Shown: positions 1 to 9,547 of the stretch, in pieces
Numbering within the stretch: position 1 is the first letter of the stretch
Layout: every line of letters begins with the position of its first letter
NCBI GenBank assembly: GCA_963610315.1
Contig: CAVDMV010000004.1
Location: 38,181 to 102,180, forward strand
Direction of reading: 5' to 3'
DNA: 64,000 nucleotides
Source of the DNA: UBA3210 sp963610315
GTDB taxonomy: Bacteria > Bacillota_I > Bacilli_A > RFN20 > CAG-449
Notes under the pieces: generated by a model
Database searches by the model: none
What the model saw: only the letters and a program-made list of their open reading frames with translations
Told to the model about the DNA's origin: nothing
Program-made: the position numbers and the translations under genes

Positions 1-65
1 ATATTAACCTTGAAAAAGGCGTGTTTGTTTTTTGTTGACGAAAAATTTGGGTGAGGGAGCAGACT

Positions 66-2240
66 ATGAAGATAATTAAAAGAAATGGTTCAGAAGTAAA
101 ATTTGATATTAAAAAGATTGTCGCAGCGATGGAAAAAGCTAATGCAACTGTCGATGAAATTAATAAAATCTCTGAAGAAGAAATTTATGAAATTGCTGGA
201 AAGATTTGTTCTAGCATGAAATCTATTAAAAGAGCTCTCACCGTTGAAGAAATTCAAGATATGGTTGAAACTGAATTGATGGAAAGAAAATTTTTCGCGC
301 TTGCAAAAAATTATATTACCTATCGTTATCAAAGAGCTTTAGTTAGAAAAGCAAATACTACTGACGCACAAATCATGTCTTTAATTGAATGCAATAACGA
401 AGAAGTAAAACAAGAAAATTCTAATAAGAATCCAACTGTTAACTCTGTTCAAAGAGATTATATGGCTGGCGAAGTTTCTAAAGATGTTACAAAGAGATTC
501 CTCCTTCCTGAAGATATTGTTAAAGCACATGAAGAAGGTATTATTCATTTCCATGATGCAGATTACTTCGCTCAACATATGCATAACTGTGATTTAGTTG
601 ATTTAGAAGATATGTTACAAAATGGCACAGTCATTTCGGGAACTATGATTGAAAAACCTAAATCTTTCTCTACTGCTTGTAATATTGCTACACAAATTAT
701 TGCCCAAGTTGCTTCTAATCAATATGGTGGTCAATCGATCTCTTTAAGCCATTTAGCTCCTTTTGTTCAAGTATCAAGAGAAAAAATTACTAGAGAAGTA
801 AAGAATGAATTTGAAACTAACAATATTCCTTATACTGAAGAACAAATTAAAAATATTGTTGAAACAAGAGTAAGAGAAGAAATTAAAAAAGGTGTTCAAA
901 CTATTCAATATCAAGTAGTTACATTAATGACTACCAATGGTCAAGCTCCATTCGTTACTGTATTTATGTATTTAAATGAAATTGAAGATGGTAGAACTAA
1001 AGATGACTTAGCTTTAATTATTGAAGAAGTCTTAAGAGAAAGATACCAAGGGGTAAAAAATGAACAAGGTGTTTGGATCACTCCAGCTTTCCCTAAATTA
1101 ATTTATGTTCTTGAAGAAGATAATATAAAAGAAGGCTCAAGATATTGGTATTTAACTGAACTTGCAGCAAAATGCTCTGCAAAGAGATTAGTTCCTGATT
1201 ATATTTCTGAAAAGAAAATGCTCGAATTAAAAATAGATGCAAATGGTGAAGGACATTGTTATCCATGTATGGGATGTAGATCTTTCTTAACTCCATATGT
1301 TGATGAAAATGGTAAACCTAAATATTATGGTAGATTTAACCAAGGTGTTGTAACTATTAATTTAGTTGATGTCGCGTGCTCTGCTCAAGACATGGATGAC
1401 TTCTGGAAGATTCTTGATGATCGTCTAGACTTATGTTACAGAGCTTTAATGTGTAGACATAATAGATTAAAAGGTACTTTATCTGATTCTGCCCCTATCT
1501 TATGGCAATATGGCGCTTTAGCGAGACTAAAGAAAGGTGAACCAATTGATAAGCTTCTCTATGGAGGCTATTCAACTATTTCATTAGGATATGCAGGCCT
1601 ATGGGAATGTGTATATAAATTAATTGGTCAAAAATTAACTTCAAAAGATGGTGAAGAATTAGGTTTACGCATTATGAAGAAATTAAATAATGCTTGTAAC
1701 ACTTGGAAGAAGAAAGAAAATATCGATTTTTCAATCTATGGTACACCACTTGAATCAACAACATATAAATTCGCGAAGAGTTTACAAAAGAGATTTGGAA
1801 TTATTGAAGGTGTAACTGATAAGAACTACATCACTAATTCATATCACATTAAAGTCACTGAAGAGATTAATGCTTTTGAAAAACTTGCGTTTGAATCTAA
1901 ATTCCAAAAATTATCTCCAGGCGGAGCGATCTCTTATGTCGAAGTTCCTAATTTAAACAACAATATTCCTGCAGTATTAGAAGTAATGAAATTTATTTAT
2001 GAAAATATTATGTATGCAGAATTAAATACTAAATCTGATTATTGCCAAGTATGTGGATATGACGGTGAAATTATGATTGTTAAAGATGCAGATAATAAAT
2101 TAGTTTGGGAATGCCCAAAATGCGGTAATAGAGATCAAACTAAATTAAATGTCGCACGTAGAACTTGTGGATATATTGGTTCACAATTCTGGAATCAAGG
2201 TAGAACTCAAGAAATTAAAGAAAGAGTTCTTCATCTATAG
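66..2240 (+). CDS. nrdD: Anaerobic (class III) ribonucleoside-triphosphate reductase
   Basis: Reduces ribonucleoside triphosphates to deoxy forms under anaerobic conditions, using a glycyl radical made by NrdG. An ATP-cone regulatory domain fills about residues 1-95. The C-terminus has two CxxC pairs (CQVC, CPKC) for the structural zinc and the radical motif RTCGYIGSQFW with the radical Gly near residue 702 of 724. The start at 66 is chosen over an upstream in-frame GTG at 51 because the GAGGGAG ribosome site at about 53-59 sits just before it. nrdG follows after 2 bp, so the two are co-transcribed. Family length is normal. No NrdR box was recognised in the short upstream stretch available. 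Confidence 0.96.
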   Translation: MKIIKRNGSEVKFDIKKIVAAMEKANATVDEINKISEEEIYEIAGKICSSMKSIKRALTVEEIQDMVETELMERKFFALAKNYITYRYQRALVRKANTTDAQIMSLIECNNEEVKQENSNKNPTVNSVQRDYMAGEVSKDVTKRFLLPEDIVKAHEEGIIHFHDADYFAQHMHNCDLVDLEDMLQNGTVISGTMIEKPKSFSTACNIATQIIAQVASNQYGGQSISLSHLAPFVQVSREKITREVKNEFETNNIPYTEEQIKNIVETRVREEIKKGVQTIQYQVVTLMTTNGQAPFVTVFMYLNEIEDGRTKDDLALIIEEVLRERYQGVKNEQGVWITPAFPKLIYVLEEDNIKEGSRYWYLTELAAKCSAKRLVPDYISEKKMLELKIDANGEGHCYPCMGCRSFLTPYVDENGKPKYYGRFNQGVVTINLVDVACSAQDMDDFWKILDDRLDLCYRALMCRHNRLKGTLSDSAPILWQYGALARLKKGEPIDKLLYGGYSTISLGYAGLWECVYKLIGQKLTSKDGEELGLRIMKKLNNACNTWKKKENIDFSIYGTPLESTTYKFAKSLQKRFGIIEGVTDKNYITNSYHIKVTEEINAFEKLAFESKFQKLSPGGAISYVEVPNLNNNIPAVLEVMKFIYENIMYAELNTKSDYCQVCGYDGEIMIVKDADNKLVWECPKCGNRDQTKLNVARRTCGYIGSQFWNQGRTQEIKERVLHL

Positions 2241-2242
2241 TT

Positions 2243-2767
2243 ATGAACTATGCAACAATTAAAAATTATGATATTGCGAATGGCTTAGGCGTTCGCGTAT
2301 CATTATTTGTTTCTGGTTGTACTCATCATTGCAAAGGATGTTTCAATGAAATTGCTTGGGATTTTAACTACGGTAGTGAATTCACTAAAGAAGTAGAAGA
2401 CGAAATCATTGAAATGTGTAGACCTAGTTATATTAGAGGTTTATCTTTACTTGGTGGAGAACCATTTGAAGTTTCTAATCAACATGGATTAACTGAATTA
2501 TTAAGAAGATTTAAAAAAGAATTTCCTTCTAAAGATGTATGGTGTTACAGCGGTTATCTATATGAAAATATCTTAGATGAAACTTATCGCATCCATACTG
2601 ATGTTACTAATGAAATGTTAAGTTTAATTGATGTATTAGTTGATGGAAAATTTGAAATAGAGAAAAAGGATATATCTTTAAAATTTAAAGGTAGTTCTAA
2701 CCAAAGAATTATTGATGTAAAAAAATCACTAGCACAAAATCAAATAATTAGTTATTTTAATGACTAA
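2243..2767 (+). CDS. nrdG: Anaerobic ribonucleotide reductase activating protein (radical SAM)
   Basis: Radical-SAM activase that installs the glycyl radical on NrdD using S-adenosylmethionine and a 4Fe-4S cluster. The cluster motif CTHHCKGC (CxxxCxxC) lies near residues 26-33, and the glycine-rich LSLLGGEPFE stretch is the SAM-binding region. At 174 residues it has normal length. It starts 2 bp after the nrdD stop and ends in a strong intrinsic terminator, closing a two-gene operon. Its presence beside nrdD supports an anaerobic lifestyle. Confidence 0.95.
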   Translation: MNYATIKNYDIANGLGVRVSLFVSGCTHHCKGCFNEIAWDFNYGSEFTKEVEDEIIEMCRPSYIRGLSLLGGEPFEVSNQHGLTELLRRFKKEFPSKDVWCYSGYLYENILDETYRIHTDVTNEMLSLIDVLVDGKFEIEKKDISLKFKGSSNQRIIDVKKSLAQNQIISYFND

Positions 2768-2797
2768 AGCTATAGGACTATCTCTATAGCTTTTTTT
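2765..2797 (+). terminator. Intrinsic terminator of nrdDG
   Basis: A ten-base-pair stem (AAAGCTATAG against CTATAGCTTT) with an eight-base loop is followed by a run of seven T. It begins in the nrdG stop codon. Confidence 0.9.
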
Positions 2798-2802
2798 GAC
2801 CT

Positions 2803-2885
2803 TTAAATTCGAGTTTTGTGCAAAAATCTCAGGTGTTTTTGTTTTATATCAAAAATATGCCTTAAATACGAGTTTTATGCAAAAA
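2803..2885. repeat. Two-copy imperfect direct repeat downstream of nrdG
   Basis: A 24-base unit at 2803-2826 recurs at 2862-2885 with two mismatches; both copies share the core CGAGTTTT and the tail TGCAAAAA. A T-rich TGTTTTT block follows each copy at similar distance, so the repeating period is about 59-60 bases. It lies between the nrdG terminator and the fakA promoter. Function unknown; it could be a regulator-binding pair or a remnant of duplication. Confidence 0.7.
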
Positions 2886-2955
2886 AAGTCCATTGTTTTT
2901 ATTAAATTATCTATTATTTAATTGTTTTCATGTTAACACATGTAAAAATAATATC

Positions 2956-2984
2956 TTTAATGATTAGTTTAAATTTGTTATTAT
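2956..2984 (+). promoter_or_regulatory. Possible sigma-A promoter of fakA-plsX
   Basis: TTTAAT at 2956 and TATTAT at 2979 are separated by 17 bases, upstream of fakA. A small inverted repeat CATGT-TAAC-ACATG lies at 2929-2942, just ahead, and could be an operator. The assignment is weak because the whole region is AT-rich. Confidence 0.4.
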
Positions 2985-3030
2985 AGATATGGAAGTTGTA
3001 TATTTATATACAAAATTAAAGGTGAAGCTT

Positions 3031-4653
3031 ATGATTAAAATTGTTGACGGAAAGCTTTTTGCTCAACTAGTTAAGAATGGATATGAGAATTTAAAATTAG
3101 ATAAAGACTATATCAATGAATTAAATGTTTTCCCAATTCCTGATGGTGATACTGGTACTAATATGCTCGCGACTCTTGAAGGAGGAGTTAATGCGACTTC
3201 TTCATTAGAAGAAAGAGATATCTCTAAAGTTTCTAAATTAATGGCAAGAAATATGTTAATGACAGCTAGAGGTAATTCAGGTGTTATTACTTCTCAAATA
3301 TTTAAAGGTATCGCGAATGGACTAGTAAATAAAACTGAAGTTAATGCAAAAGAATTTGCGTTTGCTTTTACGATGGGTACTAAACAAGCTTATGCAGTAT
3401 GCAAGAATCCAACTGAAGGAACAATTCTTACTGTTATTAGAGAAGCAGGAGAAAAAGCTTATAATTCAATTAATGAAAATTCATCTATTGAAGAATTCTT
3501 TAAATATTATCTTTTAGAAGCGAAAGCTAGTTTAAAAAGAACACCAGATTTATTACCTTGTTTAAAAGAGGCAGGAGTAGTTGATTCTGGCGCAGCAGGA
3601 TTTATTCGTATTGTTGAAGGTATGAATATGTTCTTATTAGGACATATTGTTAGTGGTGAAGATGCTTCTTCTAATAAAACAAAAGAATTCAATGAAGATT
3701 CTATTTTTGAAAGTGGTTATGCTTTTACTGCAACTTTACAATTATTAAAACTTAAATGTAATATTGCAAAATTTGATATTGATTTAGTTAAGAAAGAGAT
3801 TTCTTCTTATGGGGAATTATATTCTTGCTCAATAGATAAAACTATTGTCACCGTTTCATTGAATACAATGTTTCCAGGAAAAGTAATTAATGTATTACAA
3901 AGATATGGTGAATTTATTTCTTTAGATATAAAAAATGAAACAATTTCTTCTTCACCAGTACAAAAAGAAGAAATTAAAAAAGTAGAGCATAAAGAAGTCG
4001 CGATTGTCGCGACTAGCCAAGGACAAGGAATAAGCGAAGTTTTAGAAGAATTAGGCGTTGATGAAATTGTAACCGGTGGACAAACAATGAATCCTTCGAC
4101 TGAAGATTTTATTAAAGCATTCAAGAGATTAAATGCCGACACAATTATTGTTTTCCCTAATAATTCTAATATCTTTATGGCTGCCTCTCTCGCCGCGAGC
4201 CAATATAACGATTCTAAGGTTATCGTATTAAATTCTAAATCGGTCGCGACATGTTATTCATGCATGAGCATGTATGATCTAAGTGAAGGAGTTGATAACT
4301 TAATTAACACCTTTAATGAAATAATTGAAAATGGAAGCTATGGTGAAATCACTTATTCAATTAGAGAAAGTGAAATTAACGGAGTTTCTATTAAAAAAGG
4401 CCAATATATTTCTATTTTAAATCACAATATTGTCGCGAGTAGTGATGATAAAGTTACGGCCTTTAAAGAATTATTATCACATGTTGAAGATATTAAAAAT
4501 AAAGATGTCTTAGTTTTAATTTATGGAAAAGATGTCACTAACGAACAAAAAGAAGAAGTTAGAAATTTCTTAAGTAGTACTTACTCACGTTTAGAATATG
4601 GAGAAATTGACGGGGGACAAGATATTTACGATTTTATTATTTCAATAGAATAG
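3031..4653 (+). CDS. fakA: Fatty acid kinase catalytic subunit FakA (DAK2/DegV-linked, YloV family)
   Basis: Predicted to phosphorylate fatty acids held by a FakB (DegV) partner, giving acyl phosphates for phospholipid synthesis. The N-terminal DAK2 nucleotide domain has PDGDTGTNM at residues 37-45 and the GNSGVITSQIF block near residue 84; the C-terminal half is the YloV-type domain. The start at 3031 is preferred to the ATG at 2989 because AAAGGTGA lies five bases upstream and the family begins with this KIVDGKLF-like sequence. plsX follows after 8 bp, and PlsX interconverts acyl phosphate and acyl-ACP, so the pair forms a coherent acyl-phosphate module. No fakB is in the window. Confidence 0.9.
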   Translation: MIKIVDGKLFAQLVKNGYENLKLDKDYINELNVFPIPDGDTGTNMLATLEGGVNATSSLEERDISKVSKLMARNMLMTARGNSGVITSQIFKGIANGLVNKTEVNAKEFAFAFTMGTKQAYAVCKNPTEGTILTVIREAGEKAYNSINENSSIEEFFKYYLLEAKASLKRTPDLLPCLKEAGVVDSGAAGFIRIVEGMNMFLLGHIVSGEDASSNKTKEFNEDSIFESGYAFTATLQLLKLKCNIAKFDIDLVKKEISSYGELYSCSIDKTIVTVSLNTMFPGKVINVLQRYGEFISLDIKNETISSSPVQKEEIKKVEHKEVAIVATSQGQGISEVLEELGVDEIVTGGQTMNPSTEDFIKAFKRLNADTIIVFPNNSNIFMAASLAASQYNDSKVIVLNSKSVATCYSCMSMYDLSEGVDNLINTFNEIIENGSYGEITYSIRESEINGVSIKKGQYISILNHNIVASSDDKVTAFKELLSHVEDIKNKDVLVLIYGKDVTNEQKEEVRNFLSSTYSRLEYGEIDGGQDIYDFIISIE

Positions 4654-4661
4654 GAGAATTT

Positions 4662-5651
4662 ATGATTAAAGTAGTAGTTGATATTAACGGGGGAGATAAT
4701 GAACCGTCTTTAATGATTAAAGGCATTCTTCAAGCAATAAACGAAAATAAAGATTTAAAAGTAGTTATTGCTGGACAAGAAGAAGTTATTTTAGATGTAT
4801 TAAAGAATGAAAATTATTCTCAAGATCAAATTGAAATTTTACCTGCAGAAGATATTGTCACTAATTACGATATGCCTGCAATGGTATTAAAACAAAAACC
4901 TAATTCTAGTTTAGTTAAAGGTATGAGATATCTAAAAGAGCATGATGACGCTTCTGGAATAGTTTGTATCGGAAATACTGGTGCTGTATTAGCTAGCGCG
5001 ATGTTTGTGGTAGGTAGAATTAATCATTGTCGACCAACTTTAGCGACATTACTCCCTAATGCAGTAGGTGGATATATGATTCTTGCCGACTGCGGCGCGA
5101 ATGTTGATACTAGTGAAGAACAATTATTAAATTTTGCGAAAATGGGTGTAACTTATGCTAAAGCTACTGGAATTTCTTCTCCTAAAGTAGGCTTACTTTC
5201 AAATGGTAAAGAAGATAAAAAAGGTAATGAAGTAACAAAAAATGCGAATGCATTATTACGTGAATCAAATTTAAATTTTGTTGGTAACATCGAAGGAAGT
5301 AATGCATTAAGTGGTGAATGTGATGTTTTAGTAAGTGATGGTTTTGCAGGAAATATCTTATTAAAAAATATTGAAGGTGTCGCGAAAACTATTATTAAAG
5401 AAATGTATATTCAATTAAAGGAAGCTAAAAGTGAAGAAGAAGCTAAAGTTATTAAAAATTTAATTGATAAAATCATGGCAAAATACAATTTTAATGATCT
5501 TGGAGGAGCAATCTTACTTGGAGTAAATAAAATCGTTGTTAAAGGTCATGGTGCCGCGACAGATAAAACAATTGTATCGACATTAAAGATGGTCTATGAC
5601 CTAAGTAAAAATAATCTAATTGAAAACATGAAAAATATTTTAGAAGGTTAA
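4662..5651 (+). CDS. plsX: Phosphate acyltransferase PlsX
   Basis: Makes acyl phosphate from acyl-ACP (and can run in reverse), feeding the PlsY route to lysophosphatidic acid at the membrane. The protein opens with the family signature VVDINGGDNEP; the usual Asp in MGGD is here NGGD. It also carries GNTGAVLAS and VSDGFAGNILLK. At 329 residues the length is normal. It sits 8 bp behind fakA and ends in a terminator whose stem begins inside the last codons. The usual fapR/fabD/acpP neighbours are not here. Confidence 0.95.
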   Translation: MIKVVVDINGGDNEPSLMIKGILQAINENKDLKVVIAGQEEVILDVLKNENYSQDQIEILPAEDIVTNYDMPAMVLKQKPNSSLVKGMRYLKEHDDASGIVCIGNTGAVLASAMFVVGRINHCRPTLATLLPNAVGGYMILADCGANVDTSEEQLLNFAKMGVTYAKATGISSPKVGLLSNGKEDKKGNEVTKNANALLRESNLNFVGNIEGSNALSGECDVLVSDGFAGNILLKNIEGVAKTIIKEMYIQLKEAKSEEEAKVIKNLIDKIMAKYNFNDLGGAILLGVNKIVVKGHGAATDKTIVSTLKMVYDLSKNNLIENMKNILEG

Positions 5652-5681
5652 ATTTCTTTACAAGAAATTAACCTTTTTTTT
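5644..5681 (+). terminator. Intrinsic terminator of fakA-plsX
   Basis: A stem of about 14 pairs with a single bulged A (AAGGTTA...AAGAAATTAACCTT) has a three-base loop and is followed by eight T. The upstream arm overlaps the last plsX codons and stop. Confidence 0.88.
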
Positions 5682-5719
5682 AATATTGTATTAACGATAA
5701 AATAAACGGAGGTAAAACT

Positions 5720-8524
5720 ATGTTAAGACTTAGTAATATCACTAAAACTTATAAATCTGGAGAAACGACTGTCCAAGCTTTAAAAGGTATAAGTCTTTCT
5801 TTTAGAAAAAATGAATTCGTATCTATTTTAGGTCCTTCTGGATGTGGAAAAACTACAACTTTAAATATTATCGGAGGACTTGATAAATATACTTCTGGTG
5901 ATCTTTTTATTGGAGGAGTATCAACTAAAGATTTTAAAGATAGAGATTGGGATGTTTATCGAAACCATCGTATCGGTTTTATTTTCCAAAGCTATAACTT
6001 AATTCCTCATCAAACAGTACTAGGTAACGTTGAACTTGCTTTAACTATTTCTGGAATTTCTAAAAAAGAAAGAATTGAAAAAGCTAAGAAAGCGTTAGAT
6101 AAAGTCGGCTTAAGTGATAAATATTATAAATTACCTAACCAATTATCTGGTGGACAATGTCAAAGAGTCGCGATCGCGCGAGCTTTAGTTAATGAACCAG
6201 AGATTCTTCTCGCGGATGAACCTACTGGTGCGCTTGATACAGAAACTTCTCTTCAAATCATGGAATTAATTAAAGAGATATCAAAAGAAAAATTAGTTAT
6301 CATGGTTACTCATAATCCTGATTTAGCTTATAAATATTCAACTCGTATTATCTCTTTATTGGATGGAGAAGTAGAAAGTGATACAAATCCTTTTAGTGAA
6401 GAAGATGAAATTAAAGAATGTGAAAAAATTAAATTAGACACGGGATATAACGAAGAAACGGCATCTAAAGAAAAAGCAAAGATGTCACTTTGGACCGCGA
6501 TTAAGTTATCTGCGAAGAACTTATTTACGAAAAGAAAAAGAACTGCTTTAGTTTCTCTAGCTGGTTCTATCGGTATTGTTGGAGTATCAATGGTCCTCGC
6601 GGTTAGTTCAGGAGTACAAGGTTATATTACTTCAATGCAAGATGATATGTTATCAGGTTATCCAATAACAATCGCGGAATCAAGTTATGATTTAACTTCA
6701 ATGATGTCAGGGTCTTCATCTCGAGATGCAATCACAAAACTAGAAGTACAAGACGGAAAAGTAAATGTTAACAAGATGGTTGAATATCTTCTTGAGATGA
6801 GTAAATCTCAACAAGATTTATTAGTCTCTAATGAAATTGATGAAAATTATATTAAGTTCATAAAAGATATGCCTTCAAGTTATTACGCGGCGATTAATTA
6901 TGAATATGGCATTAATCCAACTAATAATATCTATACTTCCTTTAAAGCGAGAAGAGATGGAGAAAGTAAAACTCAATCATTATCTTCAATTCTAGAAAAT
7001 TATAAAGCTGTATTAGATTCAACTGATGAATATAAATCTTTATCGACTTATATTGATATGTTCGCGAATAGTATCGCACAAGCACCAGGTAATACTGATT
7101 ACGTTCTTTCTCAATATGATGTTTTAGAAGGTAAAGTAGCTACTAAAGCAAATGAAGTAATGCTTGTAGTATCGAAAAAGACTGAACTTGCCGATGTTCT
7201 TTTTGGTGAGATGGGCTATTATGCACAAGATGAATTCTTATCATTATGCTATAAAGCTGCGGATGAAACAGAACAAAATAAAAACAATAACTATGATGAA
7301 GATTTATTAAAATATCGTTTTACATATGAAGAAATCATGGATAAATCATTCTATTATTTACCAAATGATATGATTTATACAAAAAATAATAATCCTTTAA
7401 GTGGGGTTGAATTTGATTACACTTATTCTATGAATGATGAAGCAGCTTCTTCTCAAGGTGTTGAATTAAAAGTAGTTGGTATTCTTAGACCAAAAGATTC
7501 AATTTCTTATGGATGTTTATCATCAGGCTTTTATTACACAGAAGCTTTTACAAATTTATATTTAAAAGATAATTTAAATTCTGAAATATCCACTTTTATT
7601 AATTCTAAAGATGGTAAACAAATTACAAGTGGATCATATTCTACAACAGTTGGTGAACAAAAATTTACAATCGAATCAGGTGTAGCTTATGATTTAGAAT
7701 ATGAATACGATAAATATGATGCTTCAGGTAATAAAACTAAGGAAACAGCAAGTAAGCGTTGCTTTATTGGTGATTCTAACCAAGCTAGTTCCTTATTAGG
7801 CATTATTAGTAGTTACATGCCAGGGAGTGGAGGATCTTCTTCTAGCGTTAACAATATGAAGACATTATCTTCTCGTAGCGTAGGAGGAATAGATATTCCT
7901 AATGAAATAAGCGTCTATCCATTAAATTTTGATTCAAAATATCTAGTTACTGATTATTTAGATAAATGGAACGCTCATGAAGATATTACTTTAAGTGATG
8001 GTTCTATTATTTCATATAATAATTATTCAACTGATAAAGATGGTAAAGCGATTACTAGATCAGAAATTAAATATACTGATACAATCGGATTAATTATTAC
8101 ATTGATTAATACTTTAATTAATGTCGTTTCAATTTCATTAATTTGCTTCACTGCCTTATCTTTAGTTGTTTCAACGGTTATGATTGGTATTATTACTTAT
8201 GTATCAGTTGTAGAAAGAATAAAAGAAATTGGTGTTATTAGATCTCTTGGTGGTCGAAAGAGAGATGTATCTAACTTATTTATCGCTGAAACTGTTATTA
8301 TCGGTTTAGTTAGCGGCATCTTTGGTATCGGTATAACTTATGTTGCCTCTGCAATTGTTAATGTTTCTTTATATGATATGGCAGGATTTAATGTATGCGC
8401 ATTACCTGCTTCTCAAGCATTCATCATGATCGGTGTCAGCGTATTATTAACATTAATCTCTGGCTTATTCCCAGCGAGAAGTGCCGCGAGAAAAGACCCA
8501 GTTGTCGCATTAAGAACTGAATAA
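5720..8524 (+). CDS. Fused ABC transporter ATPase-permease (MacB/FtsX type)
   Basis: A single 934-residue chain joins an ATPase to an FtsX-like permease. ATPase: Walker A GPSGCGKTT at 38-46, signature LSGGQ at 142-146, Walker B LLADEPTGALD near 163-173, H-loop His198. A first membrane helix lies around 275-298, then a large external domain to about 785, then three C-terminal helices with the conserved ERIKEIGVIRSLGG loop. This is the MacB topology of mechanotransmission transporters, which export peptides or lipoproteins or handle antimicrobial peptides rather than import nutrients. Substrate unknown. It has its own GGAGGT ribosome site and is flanked by terminators, so it is monocistronic. 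Confidence 0.9.
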   Translation: MLRLSNITKTYKSGETTVQALKGISLSFRKNEFVSILGPSGCGKTTTLNIIGGLDKYTSGDLFIGGVSTKDFKDRDWDVYRNHRIGFIFQSYNLIPHQTVLGNVELALTISGISKKERIEKAKKALDKVGLSDKYYKLPNQLSGGQCQRVAIARALVNEPEILLADEPTGALDTETSLQIMELIKEISKEKLVIMVTHNPDLAYKYSTRIISLLDGEVESDTNPFSEEDEIKECEKIKLDTGYNEETASKEKAKMSLWTAIKLSAKNLFTKRKRTALVSLAGSIGIVGVSMVLAVSSGVQGYITSMQDDMLSGYPITIAESSYDLTSMMSGSSSRDAITKLEVQDGKVNVNKMVEYLLEMSKSQQDLLVSNEIDENYIKFIKDMPSSYYAAINYEYGINPTNNIYTSFKARRDGESKTQSLSSILENYKAVLDSTDEYKSLSTYIDMFANSIAQAPGNTDYVLSQYDVLEGKVATKANEVMLVVSKKTELADVLFGEMGYYAQDEFLSLCYKAADETEQNKNNNYDEDLLKYRFTYEEIMDKSFYYLPNDMIYTKNNNPLSGVEFDYTYSMNDEAASSQGVELKVVGILRPKDSISYGCLSSGFYYTEAFTNLYLKDNLNSEISTFINSKDGKQITSGSYSTTVGEQKFTIESGVAYDLEYEYDKYDASGNKTKETASKRCFIGDSNQASSLLGIISSYMPGSGGSSSSVNNMKTLSSRSVGGIDIPNEISVYPLNFDSKYLVTDYLDKWNAHEDITLSDGSIISYNNYSTDKDGKAITRSEIKYTDTIGLIITLINTLINVVSISLICFTALSLVVSTVMIGIITYVSVVERIKEIGVIRSLGGRKRDVSNLFIAETVIIGLVSGIFGIGITYVASAIVNVSLYDMAGFNVCALPASQAFIMIGVSVLLTLISGLFPARSAARKDPVVALRTE

Positions 8525-8532
8525 TAAACAAG

Positions 8533-8564
8533 GTGCAATAAAATTGCTTATTGCACTTTTTTTA
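8533..8564 (+). terminator. Intrinsic terminator after the ABC exporter
   Basis: GTGCAATAA pairs with TTATTGCAC across a six-base loop and is followed by eight T. Confidence 0.92.
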
Positions 8565-8596
8565 CAACTGTATAAAATATAATTAATAGGAGATAA

Positions 8597-9496
8597 ATGT
8601 TTATGAAAGAAATAGTAATTAAATCAAGCGATGGTTATGAACTTAACGTCCATGCTTTTGAAGTAGAAAATCCAAAAGGATATATTCAACTTCTTCACGG
8701 CATGGAAGAACATCAAGAAAGATATGAGCCTCTTGCAAAAGTTTTAAATGATGCAGGTTATACTTTCTTTACTTCTGATATGCGTGGACATGGTTTTAAA
8801 GCACCAAAACTAGGTTATTTTAAAGAAAAAGAAGGTTATAAATATTTATTAGAAGACTATAAGACTATTACTAAATATATTAAAGATACATATAAAGTTG
8901 ATAAAGTAATTATCTTCGCTCATTCAATGGGTACAATTACAACGAGAAACTTATTGATGAGTGAATCAAAAGATTACGAGAAAGTTATTCTTTCTGGTTA
9001 TCCTTGTCCTCAACCAGCGGCAGGAATAGGAATTATAGTTGCAAGCATCATACAAAAATTCCATGGTGGAGAATATCATTCAAAGTTCTTACAAAATCTC
9101 GCGATTGGAGGATTTAATAAGAAAGTAGAAAATCCACGTACCGACTTAGATTGGTTAAGCTTTGATGAAGAAAATGTCGATAAATATATTCGTGATCCTT
9201 TCTGCGGACATGGATTCACTTGTTCAGCTTTAAATGATTTATTCCATTTAACAAAGTATATGTCTAAAGCAAGTTTATATCATGATGTAAATAAAGATTT
9301 ACCTATTCTTCTTTTAAGAGGAGATTCAGATCCTTGTACAGGATTTGATAAGGGGGCAATAAAATCTAAAAAAGTTCTTACAAAAGCTGGATTTAATAAT
9401 ATAAAAGAAGTTAAGTATGAAACAATGCGTCACGAAATCTTAAATGAAAAAGAAAAAGAAAAAGTTTATAGTGATGTATTAAATTTCTTAGGCTAA
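8597..9496 (+). CDS. Alpha/beta hydrolase, lysophospholipase or monoacylglycerol lipase like
   Basis: Serine hydrolase of the Hydrolase_4 group. The nucleophile elbow is AHSMG with Ser110, the acid is likely Asp245 (RGDSDPC) and the base His279 (MRHE); the oxyanion loop is LLHGMEEHQERY near residue 32. There is no signal peptide, so it is probably cytoplasmic. Members hydrolyse monoglycerides or lysophospholipids, but the substrate cannot be read from sequence. Two starts, at 8597 and 8603, lie 4 and 10 bases after an AGGAG ribosome site; either may be used. The gene stands alone between two terminators. Confidence 0.85.
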   Translation: MFMKEIVIKSSDGYELNVHAFEVENPKGYIQLLHGMEEHQERYEPLAKVLNDAGYTFFTSDMRGHGFKAPKLGYFKEKEGYKYLLEDYKTITKYIKDTYKVDKVIIFAHSMGTITTRNLLMSESKDYEKVILSGYPCPQPAAGIGIIVASIIQKFHGGEYHSKFLQNLAIGGFNKKVENPRTDLDWLSFDEENVDKYIRDPFCGHGFTCSALNDLFHLTKYMSKASLYHDVNKDLPILLLRGDSDPCTGFDKGAIKSKKVLTKAGFNNIKEVKYETMRHEILNEKEKEKVYSDVLNFLG

Positions 9497-9500
9497 GAAA

Positions 9501-9545
9501 AAAAGACTGTTAGAAACCTCAAAGTTAATAACAGTCTTTTGTTTT
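9501..9545. terminator. Bidirectional terminator between the hydrolase gene and mntP
   Basis: AAAAGACTGTTA pairs with TAATAACAGTCTTTT; a T run lies beyond the stem on the plus strand and a longer one on the minus strand. It serves the convergent genes ending at 9496 and 9548. Confidence 0.88.
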
Positions 9546-9547
9546 GC

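Noticed and set aside
51..66. GTG start at 51 for nrdD
   Set aside because: It would remove the ribosome site of the ATG at 66 from its use, and the family starts with the MKIIKRNG-like sequence.
3807..4142. 111-codon open frame antisense to fakA
   Set aside because: Shadow of a well-supported gene with no ribosome site or known similarity.
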